From the NCBI RefSeq assembly GCF_045679555.1, contig NC_092094.1, positions 37,340,430 through 37,404,429 of the forward strand: a stretch of DNA of 64,000 nt, in the 5' to 3' direction. Below are positions 63,438 to 64,000 of the stretch, in pieces. The translations under genes were made by a program, and so were the position numbers. This DNA is from Salvelinus alpinus (Eukaryota > Chordata > Actinopteri > Salmoniformes > Salmonidae). The stretch's first letter is position 1. Every line of letters starts with the position of its first letter. A model generated the notes under the pieces. It was not told the DNA's origin and searched no databases. It saw nothing but the letters and a program-made list of their open reading frames with translations.

Positions 63438-63933
63438 CAGGGTTTCCCAAACTCGGTGCACGTTTTCTGTTTTTGCCCTAGCACTACACAGCTGATTCAA
63501 ATAGTAAACGAATCACCAAGCTTTGATCTTTTGAATCAGTTGCTATCAGACTGTATAATAACTCTAGCTCTTAAATGGTTCTCCCAAAAATTATATCAAA
63601 CAAATTTAATCACATTTTAATATTTAAATGTCCATCATGAAACATTTCCTGTAATGCTTTCAATTGTTCAATATTCTATTTATCACATGCGCCGAATACA
63701 ACAGGTGTAGTAGACCTTACAGTGAAATGCTTAGAAGCCCTTAACCAACAATGCGGTTTTAAGAAAGAGCTAAGATTTATGTCACGTATTATGTATTTTA
63801 AATTAGTGTTTTGCAATTATTAGTAATGTAAATTCTGCATTTCTTAAGTTTTATCTGTAAGCAAGAATAAATCAACTCAAACTCAGTGTTAGGGCAAAAA
63901 CTAAAAAACGTTCACCGAGTTTGGGAAATGCTG
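63438..63933. mobile_element. hAT-type MITE with perfect 8-bp target duplication
   Basis: It begins CAGGGTTTCCCAAACTCGGT and ends with the inverse CCGAGTTTGGGAAATGCTG. Both sides carry GGTTACAC (63430-63437, 63934-63941). Inside, about 63680-63775 resembles another dispersed salmonid repeat (CACATGCGCCGAATACAACA), a likely nested insertion. No coding capacity. Confidence 0.8.
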
Positions 63934-64000
63934 GGTTACACAGACATTACACACATGCCTGTTGTCTCTGACACGTCTTCTGAATTCAATACTACCTACC

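Noticed and set aside
60973-64000. First coding exon of tmem170a
   Set aside because: I looked for a minus-strand exon ending before Glu-Met-Trp and saw none; the region is SINE, Tc1, fold-back and MITE sequence.

Overview
This is vertebrate nuclear DNA, almost certainly from a salmonid fish (Salmo, Oncorhynchus or Salvelinus type). The evidence is spliced genes with GT-AG introns, very long GT/CA microsatellites, a dense load of Tc1-like transposons (including a relic of the salmonid family behind Sleeping Beauty), HpaI-like tRNA-derived SINEs, hAT elements with 8-bp target duplications and an L2-type LINE. It is not bacterial: there are no operons, ribosome sites or CRISPR arrays.

Three conserved genes are laid out as ctcf(+), carmil2(+), tmem170a(-). 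The ctcf and carmil2 pair matches human 16q22.1, where CTCF and CARMIL2 (RLTPR) are neighbours; TMEM170A lies further along human 16q. ctcf has a non-coding first exon ending at 2677 and ten coding exons from 4276 to 20363. I reconstruct an open frame of 790 codons with all eleven zinc fingers. carmil2 starts at 22281, about 300 bp after the last ctcf poly(A) signal. I reconstruct 39 coding exons ending at 57858; their phases agree at every junction and give 1645 codons. tmem170a is read towards carmil2; only its last two coding exons (60520-60650 and 60802-60972) are in the window and its first exon is not. At the left edge (about 690-1390, minus strand) are short exon-like pieces of a Ulp1/C48-type peptidase and a PHD-like Cys cluster, probably a decayed or transposon-derived gene.

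Most of the rest is intron filled with mobile DNA. A 4574-bp hAT element with a perfect 8-bp duplication makes up about 96% of ctcf intron 6. ctcf intron 7 holds several Tc1 elements and SINE pieces, and the last ctcf intron holds a nested hAT MITE. carmil2 introns hold two nearly full-length Tc1 elements, a 542-bp Tc1-type deletion derivative, three long dinucleotide arrays close to exons, two minisatellites, and a 6.3-kb intron containing an L2 LINE with an uninterrupted 910-codon endonuclease/reverse transcriptase frame lodged in a fold-back repeat.

ctcf encodes the architectural DNA-binding protein that halts cohesin. carmil2 encodes a leucine-rich-repeat scaffold that regulates actin capping protein. 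tmem170a encodes a small three-pass membrane protein of the ER and nuclear envelope. No functional link between them is visible beyond linkage. I found no new multi-gene system. The most unusual signals are the polyaspartate tract in Ctcf, the UG arrays touching carmil2 splice sites, the nested transposon architecture, and the Ulp1/PHD fragments.
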